NCBI GenBank assembly: GCA_026260175.1 | Contig: JAKCWW010006399.1 | Coordinates: 1-27,589, forward strand | Length of the DNA stretch: 27,589 nt | Source: Reticulitermes lucifugus | Lineage: Eukaryota; Arthropoda; Insecta; Blattodea; Rhinotermitidae | Direction: 5' to 3' | Shown here: one piece after another, positions 11,865 through 20,388 of the stretch | Layout: each line of letters begins with the position of its first letter | Numbering within the stretch: position 1 is the first letter of the stretch | The notes under the pieces: model-generated | The model's input: only the letters and a program-made list of their open reading frames with translations | Database searches by the model: none | Told to the model about the DNA's origin: nothing | Translations under genes and position numbers: made by a program

Positions 11865-11879
11865 ACAAAACACGGATAC
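11865..11879. repeat. Target-site duplication, right copy (family A SINE)
   Basis: This is identical to 11563-11577 over 15 bp. The perfect match suggests the insertion is relatively young compared with the decayed LINE. Confidence 0.92.
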
Positions 11880-12199
11880 GTCAATAAACACACACAAAAA
11901 CATCGACGTGCTCTCCGGCTCAATAAAGTGTACGTGAAAGTAAAAAAAAGGAACAAATAACTTTATGTATAATTCAATATTATAATTTCACACAAACCTG
12001 ACTGAGCAACAGAATATACTGAACTGATGTCTTTCAGTATATATTATATAACTAGTAAAACAAAGGAAATATATTTAGCATATTCGTAGATTCAATTACG
12101 ACAAATTTTGTTTGTCACTTGTCATTGTCAAGGTCAGCTTCTTATCGTGAAGCGAAAAGAAGTGTATGTTATTTAACGATACTTTCAACTGTTAAAATT
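11880..12199. other. AT-rich spacer
   Basis: No gene or repeat is recognised. It contains an A-run near 11944-11952 and TA-rich sequence around 12030-12060. Confidence 0.5.
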
Positions 12200-12390
12200 A
12201 AATAGTATCAGTGACAGGTGAATGGATGGTGAAATAAGACTGACAGGGGAAAACCAAAGTACTTTGAAGAAATCCAGTCTGAGTACCACCTTTTCTACCA
12301 AAAATACCACAAGGACTGGTCTGGGTTTGAAATCGGGCGTCCGATATGGCAGTCCACAGCAAAACCCAGACCTTCGTCGTGCGAAAGAAA
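12200..12390 (-). mobile_element. Degenerate tRNA-derived SINE, family B, partial copy
   Basis: On the minus strand a box-B-like GATTTCAAACCC (12334-12323) is followed by GTCCTTGTGGTATTTTTGGT, then TTCTTCAAAGTACTTTGGTT and TTCCCCTGTCAGTCTTATTTC. The same order (GTCC..GTGG.ATTT.TG.T, then TCTCCGAGTACGTCGGTTTT, then CTCCTGTCAATTTCATTCC) is seen in the better-preserved family B copy at 17691-17971, so the two are homologous. The 3' part present in the other copy is missing here. No target-site duplication is visible and box A is worn. The 12222-12497 plus and 12198-12437 minus open frames come from this repeat and its surroundings. Confidence 0.65.
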
Positions 12391-12504
12391 TTGTGTGTAA
12401 CGTAATTTATGAGACAACTGGAAAAAATTGCATTCATAAGGGCAAAAGTAACGATAAGAAGATAGAGAAGCTGATAAATAATGTGTGTGAAATTTGAGGC
12501 CCTT

Positions 12505-12560
12505 AGAGCTTAACCATCGAAGTGGTGTCACATCCCAAAAGACTGAAAAATCTATTATAT
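12505..12560 (-). repeat. Possible fragment of an interspersed repeat (read-through SVFWDVTP)
   Basis: The minus strand reads SVFWDVTPLRW. I remember the peptide VFWDVTP as a recurrent translation of an interspersed repeat in insect assemblies. Only about 50 bp is recognisable and it may be chance. Boundaries are guesses. Confidence 0.3.
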
Positions 12561-13292
12561 ATTTCAATATGTATGTCCATGCCAATTATATGGAGTGTAT
12601 CTCATGTTGGAAATACCATCCTTGACCCTCGTACCATTTCTTTATTATGTTATCTATTTATTTATTCGTATGTGTATTTTCCAGTTTGATTTAAAACGTT
12701 ATGCAGAATGCTAAGAACAGGTTTCCCAAATTTTTAAGAACTTACAAGACATATTAATTCAGAATTCGAGAAAAAATATTTAAGGAACTATTGAACGAAT
12801 GAGCTAGAATGTCTACTTGACCACGATGATGCCCATCTTTCACTGATTTCCTCCGTTAACCACCACCATTACTGCAGTTCTGTGTGTGACTGTGTTCTGG
12901 TATCATGGTGTAACATGTCATTAATGTATTCTGGAGCTGAGATTACCTCTACAATGCATCGGCAGGCTTTTTCTGCCTCTGAAATTGACTGAGAATATAC
13001 TGTTTGTACTATTTTACCCGAAGGCAGAAACAGAACCAGCGTAATTCCATACAATAAGCAATACCCTTACACCGCATTAACATTAACCTTTTTTTAATTT
13101 CGGTATACTATTGTAGTCATTAGGCCTATACAAAAGGCTATTCCAAACAAATATCAAAGCATAATCGATGTAAATGTAGCGTAATTAAATAAGGCTACCT
13201 TAACGTCAGTGGGACAGTTCAGTGCTGTTACATCGTTTAGTACTGTTAATATTGACTTCGCTCAAACATGGTTCAAAATGTATGTGAATGAT
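12561..13292. other. AT-rich region without recognisable genes
   Basis: No protein motif, promoter or repeat boundary is seen. A 61-codon minus-strand frame (12869-13054) has no recognisable content. Confidence 0.45.
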
Positions 13293-13316
13293 AGGCTTGC
13301 AAACAGAGGCAAGCCT
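13293..13316. repeat. Short perfect inverted repeat
   Basis: AGGCTTGC (13293-13300) and GCAAGCCT (13309-13316) are exact reverse complements around an 8-nt spacer. It could form a small stem-loop. No function is evident, and no T-run follows that would suggest a terminator. Confidence 0.8.
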
Positions 13317-14600
13317 GCAAAAAAAATATGTGGTGTAGTCCAAATAAAACATTGCGATGCTTAGCTATTTGAACTGTTCCGATAACAAATTAACCACACA
13401 TTTCACTTCTAATGAGTGCGATACCTCTGCACAACAGTGAACAGTGTACTAGGTATTACGTAACAGGACTACATCTACACATATGTTCTAATGATTTCTT
13501 TTGCACTCCAGTCAGTATACAAGGATTGCTTTTCGTGATGTCAGCATAAAACTGGAAGTAATATTAGAGAATAAACTTATGTCTGCCTTCAGACGACTGA
13601 ATCCCGTTTTTTTTCGAATGAAACCCAAAAATAGTGACTCCTGAATTCACGCAACAAAATTTCCATTTTCTTTTCAGATAACCCCAAATCTCCTACCGAA
13701 AGTAATGATATATAAACTCATACCACAGAATATTCGCTTCGCTTTCTATTATCTCCAACATTTGTATCGGAAATTATAACCTCTAAATTCGTACGAGAGA
13801 ATCAGATGTTCTCTCTCCCTTTAAAGCTCAAAATCTTTTAACCATTACAGCTGTGTCTATGTTTATACGAAATAATAGCCACTTTGTTTTGGAATAACAC
13901 AAATGTCGTAACGAAATTTTGACTTCCACACTTTTATACAACGGAATTTTCACTTGGACTCAGAGTATGAATATTTATTCTCTCCGTAAAAAATAGTACC
14001 AGCTAAGAAGCAAGAAACTCTCCACGTACCCTGTCTTCTCTTTTATCCACAATTTAACATCTGTGCATCAAAACAACAAATCTCGAAGCGTCATTCTTTG
14101 GGTGTGCTATCGAATATGATGGAACACGATCAAACGTCTAGGTGTAAGGATTAGCTAATATATTCTCTAAGCCGGAAATCTCAGTTCAAATGTCGGCAAA
14201 AAATCTGGCTACAGTAAATAAGGTTTTACTCAGCTCCTTTAGGTAAACAATACGTCACACCTTAAAACAGGTAACCACCAGTTCTGCATGTCCGTGTCAC
14301 AACGCTACATAATCTGATACTTCATAAGTATTCGATAAAACAACAAATAAAGAGTGGTCTAAATGACACAATATGTGACAAACTACAGACATATTTGCAA
14401 CTTTAATCCATGAGGCAGGTTCGCTCTTGAAAAACTGAAAACCGTTCAAATGGCCAAAACTTTTCCCGCCATTTGTGAAATCCATTGTTTTATTAATCTT
14501 GTGGTATTAACAAAAATAACACTCAACTGTCTGTAATGCAATTCCTGTTAATATCAATAATGATATCTAAGTTCTTATGACAGAACTCTAATTTGTACTT
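13317..14600. other. AT-rich region without recognisable genes
   Basis: Only short, unrecognised open frames occur (for example 14297-14485 minus, 62 codons). Nothing is supported as a gene, RNA or mobile element. Confidence 0.45.
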
Positions 14601-15110
14601 TAAAAGCTTAATTACTAATGCACCCACACAATGTGACGATAGTACCTGCAAAGAAACATTTATCCTTCTGTCTTGGCCACATTAACGACCATCAGCTACA
14701 GCTCCCCTGCAAGTGTGGATCGTACGCTACCGAATGCAACAGAGCGCCATTCGACACTGTACTCACCGAGCAGGAGCGCAAGGCTGAGCAGAAGTACCTC
14801 GGCAACCATCCTATCCCACTACCGCATGACTCGCCGAGAGCTGCCTAGACCCACACTGACGATCCACAGCCCCCTTACTGTCACCTCGAACATAGACCAC
14901 CCGCCCTAGCGCATGCGCACCCCAATATCGTCGCGGCGCTTTAGCGTCCTGCCACTCCAGAGTGGTTACAGGTTCGTGTCTCGAGCGCAACTGGAATGTG
15001 TATTGATAAGCTATAAGTCGAATTGCGCCATTACCATAACGATCTAAACAGGGGCTCAGAGGCAAATTGTCTGCCTTTTAGTACTCCTGTTACGTCACAG
15101 TACATGGGCA
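14601..15110. promoter_or_regulatory. GC-richer island with NRF1-like palindrome; candidate promoter-type region
   Basis: Base composition shifts clearly: CpGs cluster at about 14720-14960, while the flanks are AT-rich. Inside are a 10-bp palindrome GCGCATGCGC (14909-14918), a CRE-like TTACGTCAC (15090-15098) and, further on, TATATAAA (about 15150). Two overlapping plus-strand frames occur: 14618-14848 (76 residues, KCGSYATECNRAPFDTVLTE in its middle) and 14673-14909 (78 residues, rich in Ser and Thr). Neither matches a family I know. One reading is a CpG-type promoter or first exon of a gene outside the window; another is the GC-rich end of an unrecognised transposon. The sequence alone does not decide. 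Confidence 0.3.
14909..14918. promoter_or_regulatory. NRF1-like palindromic site
   Basis: GCGCATGCGC reads the same on both strands. With its flanks (A before, A after) it fits 11 of 12 positions of the NRF1 / Ewg consensus YGCGCAYGCGCR on either strand. NRF1-type sites usually lie in promoters, but no transcript is known here. Confidence 0.4.
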
Positions 15111-15161
15111 ACTAGATCATTTAATGACACTGTACCAGTCACTGATGTTATATAAATCAGA

Positions 15162-15176
15162 ATTATTATTATTATT
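15162..15176. repeat. (ATT)n trinucleotide run
   Basis: Five ATT units run on the plus strand (AAT on the minus strand). The run lies about 50-60 bp downstream of the minus-strand SINE body and could be that element's simple-sequence 3' tail, but the link is not proven. Confidence 0.85.
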
Positions 15177-15219
15177 GCCAAATATATTCTTTCTTTCTTA
15201 GACTTGACATCTTTCTGCT

Positions 15220-15442
15220 TACTCATTGTAGGTGTAGGGGGTTAATGTTGCACTTGATCGCACTCAATTACACACACTCGGTAGGACTCCTCTGGAGGAG
15301 GGATCGGCTGATCGCAGAGACCTCTACCTGACAGCATGCCAGCCACAAGAGACATACATAACCCCGGCGGGATTCGAACACGCAATCCTAGCAAGCGAGC
15401 GGCCGCAGACCCACGCCTTAGACTGCACGGCCACCAGGATCG
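15220..15442 (-). mobile_element. tRNA-derived SINE with Leu/Ser-like head
   Basis: On the minus strand the head has a box A of class II tRNA type, TGGCCGTGCAGTCTAAGG (15433-15416), and a perfect box B, TGTTCGAATCC (15380-15370), inside GTTCGAATCCCGCCGGGG. The spacing is 35 bp or more, with a variable-arm-like insert, as in tRNA-Leu or tRNA-Ser. The body continues with TATGTATGTCTCTTGTGGCT and AACATTAACCCCCTACACC. The head begins near GATCCTGGTGG at about 15442. The 3' end is uncertain: about 15220 by loss of GC-rich body sequence, or the ATT run at 15162 if that is its tail. I found no convincing target-site duplication. It is not an intact tRNA gene: the acceptor stem does not close. Confidence 0.75.
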
Positions 15443-15484
15443 GCTTGCAATAATTTGTACATATATTGCAAGCCGATCCCGGTG
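15432..15484. repeat. Inverted repeat built on the SINE head (21-bp arms)
   Basis: The left arm 15432-15452 and right arm 15464-15484 are reverse complements at 20 of 21 positions, around an 11-nt spacer. The single mismatch is A15436 against G15480. The left arm is the first ~11 bp of the SINE head plus ~10 bp of its outer flank (GGATCGGCTTGCAATA); the right arm is the same sequence inverted. Confidence 0.95.
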
Positions 15485-15488
15485 CTAC

Positions 15489-15544
15489 GTCTTCCTCTTG
15501 TAAATGTTACTAATTGTAATTAGTAACATTTACAAGAGGAAGAC
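15489..15544. repeat. Perfect 27-bp inverted repeat with 2-nt loop
   Basis: The left arm 15489-15515 (starting GTCTTCCTCTTGTAAATG) and right arm 15518-15544 (ending CATTTACAAGAGGAAGAC) are exact reverse complements, separated only by GT at 15516-15517. Outside the arms the match continues four more bases (GCTA / TAGC) if one extra C at 15488 is skipped. It starts 4 bp after the preceding inverted repeat ends. Confidence 0.97.
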
Positions 15545-16081
15545 TAGCTCTGTTTTGGAAGAACCCAAAATATGTTCGCTTTCAGACACTGAAGACATGA
15601 AAATGTGTCATCCAATATGGCTCCACAGAACTCAAGGTACTTCATAATGCTTTAATTCCGTCAGTGCTTACTGGCCTAAGCAAACCTTGGGGAATAAACA
15701 ATAAAAACAACAACAACAACAGTCAGGACATCAGATAGATGAATTGTCCTGCAGTTTGGGAACTGGGCGGAAGGCGGAAGACTAAACATTCCTCACTCTA
15801 AAACAATAATAGCATGTTACGAAATATAAGAAAAGTCCTCAAACTTGGCGGACTCTTATAAACAAAATAATAACTTTCGGGTTACATAAAACCAGGGGAA
15901 ATTCTTGACTAACAAACGGCTATTAGCTATTCAGTAAGTTCTTTGCCGCTTGGAGTTAGTTAAGACAATTAGTACGTTATGTAAGTCAAGTTTACATCTA
16001 TTTAAGTAAGCACTGTAACTTGAAAATCAATATAGGACAGGACGTACAAATCCGTCCAAATTCAACTTCGGTATTAAAACG
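15545..16081. other. Non-coding stretch with a (CAA)n tract
   Basis: No gene is recognised. A run of AAC/CAA units lies at 15706-15721, after GGGGAATAAACAATAAAAAC; an A-rich then CAA-rich end of this kind could be a retroposon tail, but no head is recognised upstream. Confidence 0.5.
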
Positions 16082-16310
16082 AGTTCAGTGGTTAGACTCG
16101 CGCTGTAGCCACTTTATTGCCGTGGAAAGATCTCCCGGTACCGCCTGGATAAGATGCTGTTCTGGAGGCAGTGGGATATCCAGTCAGGGTACGAGGTTCT
16201 ATCCTCGGACAGTGCCTCCAAAGATGACTCCACAAACTGGAAATTTCGACCATTAATCTGGTGCATAAGTTACGAGGAACGTGCATTTGGTCTCTTTGAT
16301 TAGAGCCCAC
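16082..16310 (+). mobile_element. Degenerate tRNA-like SINE candidate
   Basis: The plus strand has a box-A-like CAGTGGTTAGACTCGCG near 16087 and a T-arm-like ACGAGGTTCTATCCTCGG near 16190-16208 (stem GAGG/CCTC, a damaged box B). The gap between them, about 95 bp, is too long for a plain tRNA, so it may be an insertion-bearing or chimeric head. The minus-strand translation PRIEPRTL...YPTASRTA resembles the read-through of other tRNA-derived SINEs. No target-site duplication was found and ends are estimates. Confidence 0.4.
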
Positions 16311-17678
16311 TTCTATTTATTTGTTTTTAGTAACCGAAATTATAACAACAAGCAAAGTGTTTGGAAGTTTGACCCTTCTGGACAGAAGCGTGGGGTGAGT
16401 CACGCGTGAATAGTACAAAGAAAACGCACGCATAAGCTTGTTTTGCGACAAGTTTGAAGTAGAAACCTGTGCCAGACTGAAGCCACCGAAACTACTTCAT
16501 TTGTTGTAAGCGGCAGCCATCACATTCGATTTGGCTTTTTCCCGCAGATCCAGGCTTCAAAAATCTGAACACCTGTAACCAATTACAAATTTTTAATTTA
16601 ACTTATATTCATGCGAAAGCGATATACTTCACTATGTAAGACGATGACAGAACGCAGAGCGATTCATCATGGATTTATTCTAGCTCAGACCTGACTCGTT
16701 CTGGATTCATTCTCAATCCATTTTAGTTCAGTTTCGATACATTAACAACCCATTCTGTTACATTCGCTCTATACTGCGGGCACAACATCTTAATCCAGCG
16801 TACAAATTTTAGTCATTGAATTCATCTTCAAATCGGATCTGTGTAACCGAGCATAAGGTGACTACAGCCTCTAGTTAATTGGCTGTAGTACATAAAGTTA
16901 ACGTAATTAAAGAAAAGTTGTGCCTGCCTTACCTAGTAAAGTACCGTGTGGATAACAGTCTGCGAGCTGCGGTCTGGGGTTTCACCGTAAATAATCCCTA
17001 CTAGGAAATTTTGCTAACCGACAAGCTATCCTACGAACGTAACTGGAGCCTCGGGCGTCATCAATGAGCGTGTGTCGACAGTTGCGGTGGAAAAAAGATG
17101 CGCAGGACATGTAGAGAGTTTAGGAGGAATGTAAAATACTTGGCGAATTTTGATCGGAAACCTCAAATGAGGTCACCATTAGGTAAATACAGATTAAAAT
17201 TGGAGGGTCTTAAAGAAAGGAAGGATGAAAATGTGGACTGGATTTTATGGTCAAAGACTAGGTTCAGCTGCTGGCTTTTGTGCACATTTCGATAAACTTT
17301 GTAGTTTCGTGAAAGAAGGAATTCCTGATATCTATGTAACTGCCAGCTTTTGAAAGGCATTGTGACAAATTTGGGTGCAAATGGAGGTCATAAAACCTAT
17401 ATTCCACTGCTAGTAATTTGTCCCTACGGGTCGCCATCCAGGTTAGCAGCACCGATAATTCATTTGGCGCTGTAAGTCACGTCTTTCAGTGATAAATCTT
17501 TTATGGCACAACTAAAGTGATTTACCAATAAGCAACGCCCTAATTCTCATTCGTGTTAATTGTGGACGTCTTTATAGGCACCCTACCTGTAGCCTACTGT
17601 AAGAGAGAAATATGGATTGAAAGACAGATTTTCTGCAAGGGCCCAATGTAATATACAAAGAAACAAAGCAATGCTTTT
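16311..17678. other. Region without recognisable genes
   Basis: Three short overlapping open frames lie at 17098-17452 (62-65 codons, both strands) and show no family motif. A 9-bp perfect inverted repeat, ACTACAGCC (16861-16869) and GGCTGTAGT (16881-16889) with an 11-nt spacer, is the only structure I noted. Confidence 0.45.
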
Positions 17679-17690
17679 AACTATTCTTAA
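17679..17690. repeat. Target-site duplication, left copy (family B SINE)
   Basis: AACTATTCTTAA matches AACAATTCTTAA at 17972-17983 at 11 of 12 positions, and the pair brackets the element. Confidence 0.75.
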
Positions 17691-17971
17691 GTGCCATGCT
17701 ATGGCTTAGGCGGTTAGTCGCCAGCCTCCCAACGCGGAGACCAGGGTTCATCCCAGGTCCGTCCACGTGGGATTTGTGATGGACAAATTGGCGGTTTTTC
17801 TCCGAGTACGTCGGTTTTCTCCTGTCAATTTCATTCCACCGGTGTTCCATTACTCGGAAAAATGAAAAAACTAATCATCATATTCATCTTCGTCTTCATC
17901 ACAGGGCTGCACAATAAAGCCTTAAGGTTGCGGTGCTTCCGTAGCATCTGCTTCGGGGTCCTTCTAAAAAA
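17691..17971 (+). mobile_element. tRNA-derived SINE, family B, copy with A-tail
   Basis: The head reads GTGCCATGCTATGGCTTAGG with box A TGGCTTAGGCGG (about 17703-17714) and a shortened box B, GGGTTCATCCC. The body holds GTGGGATTTGTGATGGACAA, TTTTTCTCCGAGTACGTCGG and CCTGTCAATTTCATTCCACC, then TCATCTTCGTCTTCATCACA, and ends CTTCGGGGTCCTTCT followed by an A-run (17966-17973). The length is 281 bp. Near-perfect 12-bp direct repeats flank it. The central block is shared with the worn minus-strand copy at 12200-12390. Confidence 0.85.
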
Positions 17972-17983
17972 AACAATTCTTAA
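17972..17983. repeat. Target-site duplication, right copy (family B SINE)
   Basis: AACAATTCTTAA directly follows the A-rich end of the SINE and differs at one position from the left copy. Its first As merge with the tail, so the boundary is uncertain by 1-3 bp. Confidence 0.75.
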
Positions 17984-18154
17984 ATACACCATTAAAAGAA
18001 CGTGTGCTGGAAAGTAATTCCTCCTAAATTTTTACTTTAAAGAAACATACGTATAAATATAGCCTGAACTACGTTCAGTTCATTAGACTTTCTCGGGCCA
18101 GGGGCCCAATTTTAAACTTCTACCGCAAGAGGGCTTTGCGTTATGCTCGTAACC

Positions 18155-18289
18155 ATGGCGGTCTGTAACACGAGTATGTTAGTGGGGAGGAAACAGCGTG
18201 CAGTGATAGAATTCCTGATGGAAGACAACCTGTCTCCGGTCGACATTCATCAGCGAATGAATATTCTTTATAGAGAGGAAAAGAATTAG
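18155..18289 (+). pseudogene. Mariner transposase, N-terminal remnant
   Basis: An ATG at 18155 (context ACCATGG) opens 44 codons ending at TAG 18287-18289. Residues 12-35, RKQRAVIEFLMEDNLSPVDI followed by HQRM, are the first helix-turn-helix of mariner transposases, which bind the terminal inverted repeats. After NILYREEKN the frame stops, where a full protein continues into the second DNA-binding motif. The catalytic domain's first aspartate (in the GDE.W motif) is absent because that segment is deleted. Confidence 0.8.
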
Positions 18290-18344
18290 CAGCACCGAAA
18301 CTTTCAAGACTGCAACTTCTGCTAGAAAAGTCGTGTAGACTAAT

Positions 18345-18815
18345 TTCTGGGACTTTAAAGATGTGGTGCTTTTATATATTATGGGATACAACCATTGAAT
18401 ATGATCGGTACTCTGAAACACTGGAAAATCTGAAATTGCGACTTCGAAGATTTCGTTCGCACATGGAGTAGCCTCTCCTTCAACATGATAATGCTCGACC
18501 GCGCACAAGTGCGAGAACAACTGCAAAGATTCGACTCTTTGGTTTCATCGTATTGGATTTCCCAATATACGTATAAGCCCGACTTTGAAACGTCGCATTC
18601 TCCTCTGTTTCCTAAACTGAGATAACATCGTAGATGACATTACTACGCGTCGGACTATGAAATCAAGACAGCTGTTGAGTTGCGGTTCCGTAATCAAAAT
18701 TCACAGTTCTATCTTGACGTAGTCGTGAAACTACTTGAATTCTTGCAAAAGTATGTAAACTGCAAAGTGATTTTGTGGATAGGTAAATTTGTAGAGGTGA
18801 ACAGCAAAGTCCAGG
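18345..18815 (+). pseudogene. Mariner transposase, C-terminal catalytic remnant
   Basis: In shifting frames the plus strand encodes FWDFKDVVLLYIM, then TTIEYDRYSETLENLKLRLR, then PLLQHDNARPRTSARTTAKI, then YKPDFETSHSPLFPKLR, then SDYEIKTAVELRFRNQNSQF. These follow the usual order of the DD34D catalytic half. The aspartate of LQHDNARP (the second catalytic Asp, codon 18487-18489) is kept. The third should lie in the SPDLAPSD block, which here reads KPDFETSHSP, so that residue appears lost. At least two frameshifts and several stops (for example TGA in CATTGA near 18397) make it non-functional. Confidence 0.82.
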
Positions 18816-18893
18816 AAATCTGCGTGTTTGGTTTTATTTAATACGTGTATCCATTTCCGTATAAAATTACGAGATGTTACGTTTCAGTACACC

Positions 18894-20388
18894 CTCATAG
18901 TTTGGTAGGGTTTATTTGTATAAATTCACGCAATTTTACAAACCCGTCAAAGCATTGAGCAAATCTGAAAGCTTCACAGTACAAACATAGAGTCGAGCAA
19001 ATTATTATAAATATGGCGAACACATACACGAACCCGGAGTGACAGCTTATAGCAATACGTCAACGTGATTGCCATGACAACTCAGAAATCAAGCAAGTAT
19101 AAGAGAAGAAAATAAGGAAAGTATAAGAGACATAAAATCAACTGAAAACGAAGAACTGTATAAATAAGGAAACAAATGAATAAAGTAAAACAAGAGAAGA
19201 GAAAGGAATGAAGAGGCAAGGAGAAACAAACAGCTGGAATACCATGTTAATGTAATCAAACATAGCCTGTCATTTCCGAAACAACGCTGGATATTCTCTG
19301 GGACTGTTTGCGCAATCTAACCGAGTGCTTTGAACATGTTTGTTCTGGACGCTGTTTGTCGTCAAATGAATGTTAATTTACAGTGATCTGCAATGCATAC
19401 CTGAACTACTGCCCTCGAGGCTGCGGAGTACTGCAACATCTAGGTAGGTATGATCATCTGAATTGCATTAATAAACTGCCGAATGCTGTTAAAAGAACGG
19501 TATTATTCATTACAAATGTCACCTACGTCACTTCCATGCAAGCTCCCTAGGTACACCATTCTAATACAGTTATTTTTGTATGAATACCTACAAACGACCA
19601 CCCTGGACAACTTCTTCTTCTTTCTCCTCTTCTTCCTAGAACCTCCAAGCCTATACAGATAACGTCTTTTTGCTTCTTTAATCACCTCCATTTTTTCCAA
19701 GCCATTTTCTACATATGTTCATTACACTATTCTTCTTGAAACACTGTCAGTAACGCTTGTCAAATTATGATGTTAAGTATGAATCAGACTTAGCCGTCAT
19801 AGATTACGCTCAATCGGGTTAATCTCGAAAAGCGCAGTGGCAACAACAAGCGCTAAACCATTGCTTTGATACCGAAGATAAGGCCGTAAGGACATATAGA
19901 GGAACCGCCTGGAAAATACTAAAATATTAAAATTCTAAAACACACAAAGTTAACAATCTTAAAATTACAATAATGATAATTAAAAGTGAGCCGTTCCAGG
20001 TATAATTTCTCAGTTGTTTACACTCTGCAGGGGGCATGCATACAAACATCTGTCTCGGTCTTATATGATCCCAAGAGATTTCGTCCTGATGGAGCTTATG
20101 CAGTGTGTCGTGTCGGGCGGTGTAGTGTACCACAGCCATGTCTCAGTGGGCCCTTAGCAGTTGATATAACGTCATTAAGAAGTAAGAGAAAAGAAAGTAA
20201 TTTGAACAGTTCCACTGTTTGTTTATAAGATCGTGTTATTTAATTATTTTCCAGGTATATAAATTCCCAGCTTCGAATGACAGGGGATGGTGATGCTTTT
20301 GAATAAGCAGGAAACGGGTTGGAATAGATGAAGGACTTGCTTCAAGAAATTATATCTCTGACCTTGACTGGAAATACCGAGTAGGAGA
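18894..20388. other. Region without recognisable genes; purine-rich patch
   Basis: About 150 bp at 19084-19232 is strongly A+G-rich on the plus strand, with AGTATAAGAGA repeated at 19096-19106 and 19120-19130. A pyrimidine-rich run CTTCTTCTTCTTTCTCCTCT ending in TAG (about 19611-19639) looks like a splice acceptor but leads into no recognisable exon; on the minus strand it gives a meaningless Lys/Arg run. No gene is supported. Confidence 0.45.

Larger units (their letters stand above)
18001..18893 (+). mobile_element. Internally deleted mariner-type DNA transposon
   Basis: Terminal inverted repeats are visible: 18001-18033 (starting CGTGTGCTGGAAAGTAATTC) and 18861-18893 (ending CGTTTCAGTACACC) match as reverse complements at 23 of 33 positions. 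Between them are the two ends of a mariner (Tc1/mariner superfamily) transposase. The span is 893 bp; autonomous mariners are usually about 1.3 kb, so roughly 400 bp is missing, from after the first DNA-binding helix-turn-helix to before the second half of the catalytic domain. A TA target duplication was not clear at either edge, so the outer ends may be off by a few bases. The 115-codon minus-strand frame at 18179-18526 is antisense and not a gene. Confidence 0.85.

Noticed and set aside
11678..11887. Plus-strand 69-codon frame
   Set aside because: It lies within the minus-strand family A SINE and its right target duplication.
15370..15433. A functional tRNA-Leu or tRNA-Ser gene
   Set aside because: Box A and box B are good, but the acceptor stem does not pair and a SINE-type body follows on the minus strand.
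15432..15544. CRISPR-like or terminator structure
   Set aside because: There is no repeated unit with spacers and no T-run; the two inverted repeats have different sequences, and the context is a eukaryotic SINE.
18179..18526. 115-codon minus-strand open frame
   Set aside because: It is antisense to the mariner transposase remnants, whose plus-strand motifs (RKQRAVIEFL, LQHDNARP) are clear.
19611..19640. 3' splice site (pyrimidine tract followed by TAG)
   Set aside because: No open, recognisable exon follows and no matching donor site was found.
19503..19700. Minus-strand frame with a Lys/Arg-rich run, as a nuclear-localisation or antimicrobial-type peptide
   Set aside because: The run comes from a low-complexity CTT/CTC stretch; no flanking motif or signal peptide supports a protein.
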